This document shows positions 61,915-64,000 of a stretch of DNA of 64,000 nucleotides, piece after piece. Source of the stretch: Bacillus_BA songklensis (lineage in GTDB: Bacteria > Bacillota > Bacilli > Bacillales > Bacillaceae_H). Under the pieces are notes generated by a model. That model saw only the letters and a list, made by a program, of their open reading frames with translations, ran no database searches and was not told the DNA's origin. The stretch covers positions 626,123-690,122 of the forward strand of contig NZ_JBHRZT010000052.1 of NCBI RefSeq assembly GCF_042649685.1, written 5' to 3'. Numbering within the stretch: position 1 is the first letter of the stretch; the number at the start of each line of letters is the position of its first letter. Position numbers and translations under genes: made by a program.

Positions 61915-62781
61915 ATGACAAAAGTGGCAATTGGACAAATTACACCCATTACTGGCGACAAAAAGCAAAACCTGGAGAAGATGAAGGATTTAATTCTTGA
62001 AGCTGTGGAAAAAGGCGCCCAGTTAGTTGTTTTCCCGGAACTTGCTTTAACCGGGTATAACTGTGGAGATGCCTTTTTTGAAGTGGCCGAACCAATCCCC
62101 GGGGAGGCTACCCGTTTTTTTGAAGATTTGGCTCTTAACCATGAAATTCATATCATTTGGGGTATGCCGGAAAAAAGTATTGGCGGTGTTCTATATAATT
62201 CAGCTGCATTGGTAGGACCGAGTGGATTTATTGGAAAATGGAGAAAGAACACCTTGCCAGGACACGCGACAGACCAGGCAGGGCCAGGAGCGTTTCCGGA
62301 CCGCAGGTATTTTAAAGCAGGGGAGGACTTACCGGTATATGAGACAGCCATAGGAAAAATAGGAGTATTAATCTGTTACGATATCTTTTTTCCCGAATTG
62401 TCACGGATGCTGACCATGAAAGGCGCCGATTTAATCGTTGGTATTTCAGGTTCTCCATCATTTGAAAAAGAAATTTTTGAGCCCATTGTAAAAGTTAGGG
62501 CGATGGAGAATACGATTAATTTTGTTTATACGAACCTGGTTGGGAAAGAAGGGGATACCGAATATTGGGGTGGAGGCTGTATCGTAGGAGCAGGTGACAA
62601 GGAGACGAAGATACCAGGTCATCCGATTCTCTGTAAAGCACCATACGAGGGGGAATGTATCACTCTAGCTGAAATAGATAATCAGGTTCATCATAAGATT
62701 CGTCCCTATTTCCCGGTATTACGTGACTTAACAACACGAATGTATGAACAACTCGCTGACATCCATCGAAAATTAACATAA
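61915..62781 (+). CDS. Nitrilase-superfamily amidohydrolase
   Basis: A 288-residue C-N hydrolase with the catalytic triad Glu 42 ('VVFPELALTG'), Lys 111 ('KWRKNTLPG') and Cys 154 ('GVLICYDIFFPELSR'). It releases ammonia from an amide or N-carbamoyl compound; which one is unknown. AAAGGAGG precedes the ATG. It follows manA by ~135 bp and may be in a separate unit. Why an amidase is linked to mannoside use is unclear. Confidence 0.88.
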   Translation: MTKVAIGQITPITGDKKQNLEKMKDLILEAVEKGAQLVVFPELALTGYNCGDAFFEVAEPIPGEATRFFEDLALNHEIHIIWGMPEKSIGGVLYNSAALVGPSGFIGKWRKNTLPGHATDQAGPGAFPDRRYFKAGEDLPVYETAIGKIGVLICYDIFFPELSRMLTMKGADLIVGISGSPSFEKEIFEPIVKVRAMENTINFVYTNLVGKEGDTEYWGGGCIVGAGDKETKIPGHPILCKAPYEGECITLAEIDNQVHHKIRPYFPVLRDLTTRMYEQLADIHRKLT

Positions 62782-62951
62782 TGATTTCGGGTCTGATGCA
62801 AAATTTGTGGGAAGAATAGGTATCCCATATTTTACTTTCCAATTGAGATTCGTAACAGCACATCCCCCGTAGATCAGAACTGAAGAAAGTTTTCATGACT
62901 GTATCACTTTGATCATCTGATAGGCTTCTAATATGCGGAAACCTGCCGAAC
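62782..62951. other. Intergenic region before dispersed repeats
   Basis: No gene supported between the amidohydrolase stop and the repeat at 62952. Confidence 0.4.
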
Positions 62952-63056
62952 GAGGCTGTCCCATAAAGTCTCGAGTTAATGATAAAAGTTGATCTTTACT
63001 GAAAGGACCCGTCACGGAATCCTGTGATTTTGCTGGATTTTCATGACGGGTCCTTT
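62952..63056 (+). repeat. Dispersed repeat, copy 2, with terminator hairpin
   Basis: Begins GAGGCTGTCCCATAAAGTCT and contains AAAAGTTGATCTTTACTG, as at 47246. Unlike copy 1, the hairpin is intact: AAAGGACCCGTCA pairs with TGACGGGTCCTTTT around a ~30-base loop. Confidence 0.7.
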
Positions 63057-63059
63057 TAG

Positions 63060-63107
63060 GAGGATGACTCAAAAGGTATGGCCTTTTATACCTTTTGAGT
63101 CATCCTC
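63060..63107. repeat. Perfect 20-bp palindrome (family of 15.4 kb)
   Basis: GAGGATGACTCAAAAGGTAT (63060-63079) and its exact complement (63088-63107) flank GGCCTTTT. It lies right after the minus-strand ROK gene and may terminate it, although no T-run follows on that strand. Confidence 0.75.
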
Positions 63108-63115
63108 GCTGTTAT

Positions 63116-63940
63116 TTACCTGCTTTGTTTAGGCAGCATGGCCGCACCGACGATCCCGGCTTTTGTACCGAGCAAGGCTGGTTCAATGCGTACAGATTGT
63201 CTAAGCTGAGGATACACGCAATCTTTCACTTTCTCTCTTAATTCTGTCATGAAGGAATCCTTTGATTTCATCACACCGCCGCCCAATACGATGATATCCG
63301 GGTCAACGGTATGAATGACGTTGGCAATCCCGATTGCTAAATAATTGATAAACTCTTCAATGATGTCTTTAGCGGTTGGATCTCCATTTTGGGCGAGACG
63401 GAAGAGCTCTCCTGCGTCTCCCTGAAGGTTTAATTGTTGTTTTCCGGCCCGCTGGAGAGCGGTCCCGCTTGCCAAAAGCTCCAAACTTCCTTTATTCAAC
63501 ACTGGATGGGAAGGGCCCGTATTGGTGATGATCATGTTTCCGATTTCCCCCGCACATGAATTTGCGCCTTTTATGACTTGCTTGTTGTAAACGAATCCTC
63601 CGCCGACTCCTGTACTGACGGTTATATAAAAGACGCTTTCGTAACCGGCACCCGCCCCGAAATGGGCTTCCGCTAAAGCAGCGGCATTGGCATCATTGTC
63701 TACCACTACAGGGAGAGCTATTCGTTGTTCCATGATGTCTTTTAGCGGTACATAATCCCAGCCCGGCAGATTGGGAGGTCCTAAAATGATTCCTTTTTTA
63801 GCGTCTAGCGGTCCCGGTGCGCCAATGCCGATCGCTTTTGCTTTAGAATAAGTCTGTAAGCGCTGAGTCATTTTTATCATGTTTTCGATGACATACTCAG
63901 ACCGTTCGAAAATATGTACAAATACATAGTAATTGTACAC
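63116..63940 (-). pseudogene. ROK glucokinase-like gene lacking its N-terminal ATP motif
   Basis: A 274-residue frame: 'IGIGAPGPLDAKKGIILGPP', 'VDNDANAAALAEAHFGAGAG' (catalytic Asp), 'VSTGVGGGFVYNKQVIKGAN', 'GSLELLASGTAL' and 'IIVLGGGVMKSKDSFMTELR' match ROK sugar kinases. The usual start with 'DIGGTK' (phosphate loop) is missing: about 45 residues earlier one should find it, but the DNA from ~63900 to the window edge has stops in that frame and no DxGGT in any frame. I infer truncation by a rearrangement near 63.9 kb. The CxCGxxGC zinc motif is also absent. Confidence 0.65.
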
Positions 63941-64000
63941 AACGCAAAGGCAAGTACGGTATTCCCTTTACGATTCGCAAGAGAGAATTCCACTCCCACA

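Noticed and set aside
1..64000. CRISPR arrays, rRNA or tRNA genes
   Set aside because: No regularly spaced repeats, no cloverleaf-type sequences and no conserved rRNA segments were seen on reading both strands.

Overview
The window looks like a chromosome segment from an endospore-forming Bacillaceae. The supporting genes are comK, a YckD-type (DUF2680) protein, a SleB-like cell-wall hydrolase with LysM repeats, a YwqE-type PHP phosphatase, a GntR/LacI hybrid regulator and a small TatA; genes have strong GGAGG ribosome sites and several TTG/GTG starts. The species cannot be fixed from the sequence. No rRNA, tRNA or CRISPR array was seen.

Layout. 0-2 kb: end of a polar amino-acid ABC transporter operon (binding protein cut by the window edge, permease, ATPase). 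2-10 kb: a lipase-like hydrolase and small proteins, a LysM/SleB-type hydrolase, an IS605-type TnpB remnant next to a truncated mechanosensitive-channel-like gene, a DCC/DoxX/small-membrane-protein operon and tatA. 10-22 kb: rpiA, a decayed YhfK-like oxidoreductase, a DUF4937-like protein, a 643-residue P-loop protein of unknown function, a TIM-barrel protein, a YckD protein, a YdcF-type protein, a membrane acyltransferase, a secreted metallophosphoesterase and a VanZ-like protein. 22.4-45.4 kb: a Wzx/Wzy-type capsule or exopolysaccharide cluster.

Capsule cluster. It opens with a CpsB/YwqE phosphatase and two possible Spo0A boxes. Next come a CapD/EpsC-type dehydratase, galU and an IS630-type insertion. 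An AT-rich core follows with the priming sugar-phosphate transferase, an aldo/keto reductase, a split transketolase, four glycosyltransferases (one GT11-like), a Wzy-like polymerase and a Wzx flippase. It ends with rmlACDB (dTDP-rhamnose), a UDP-glucose dehydrogenase, a nucleotide-sugar epimerase and a second VanZ-like gene. No tyrosine kinase/adaptor pair is visible.

45.5-50.6 kb: comK converging on a sigma-70-like gene, a Nudix ADP-ribose pyrophosphatase, a CysQ-like phosphatase and small proteins. 50.6-64 kb: an aldo/keto reductase and a mannoside-use locus: divergent GntR/LacI regulator, sugar ABC transporter (binding protein and two permeases, no ATPase), GH38 alpha-mannosidase, ROK fructokinase, mannose-6-phosphate isomerase and a nitrilase-family amidohydrolase. 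At the right edge is a ROK glucokinase-like gene lacking its N-terminal ATP motif.

Most unusual: three 145-208 bp MITE-like elements (8.1, 16.7 and 22.2 kb) whose ends resemble those of the resident IS630 element. Two of them carry a hairpin with three paired compensatory base changes. Other dispersed repeats occur at 11.2/15.4/63.1 kb, 47.2/63.0 kb and 47.2/49.4/50.6 kb.
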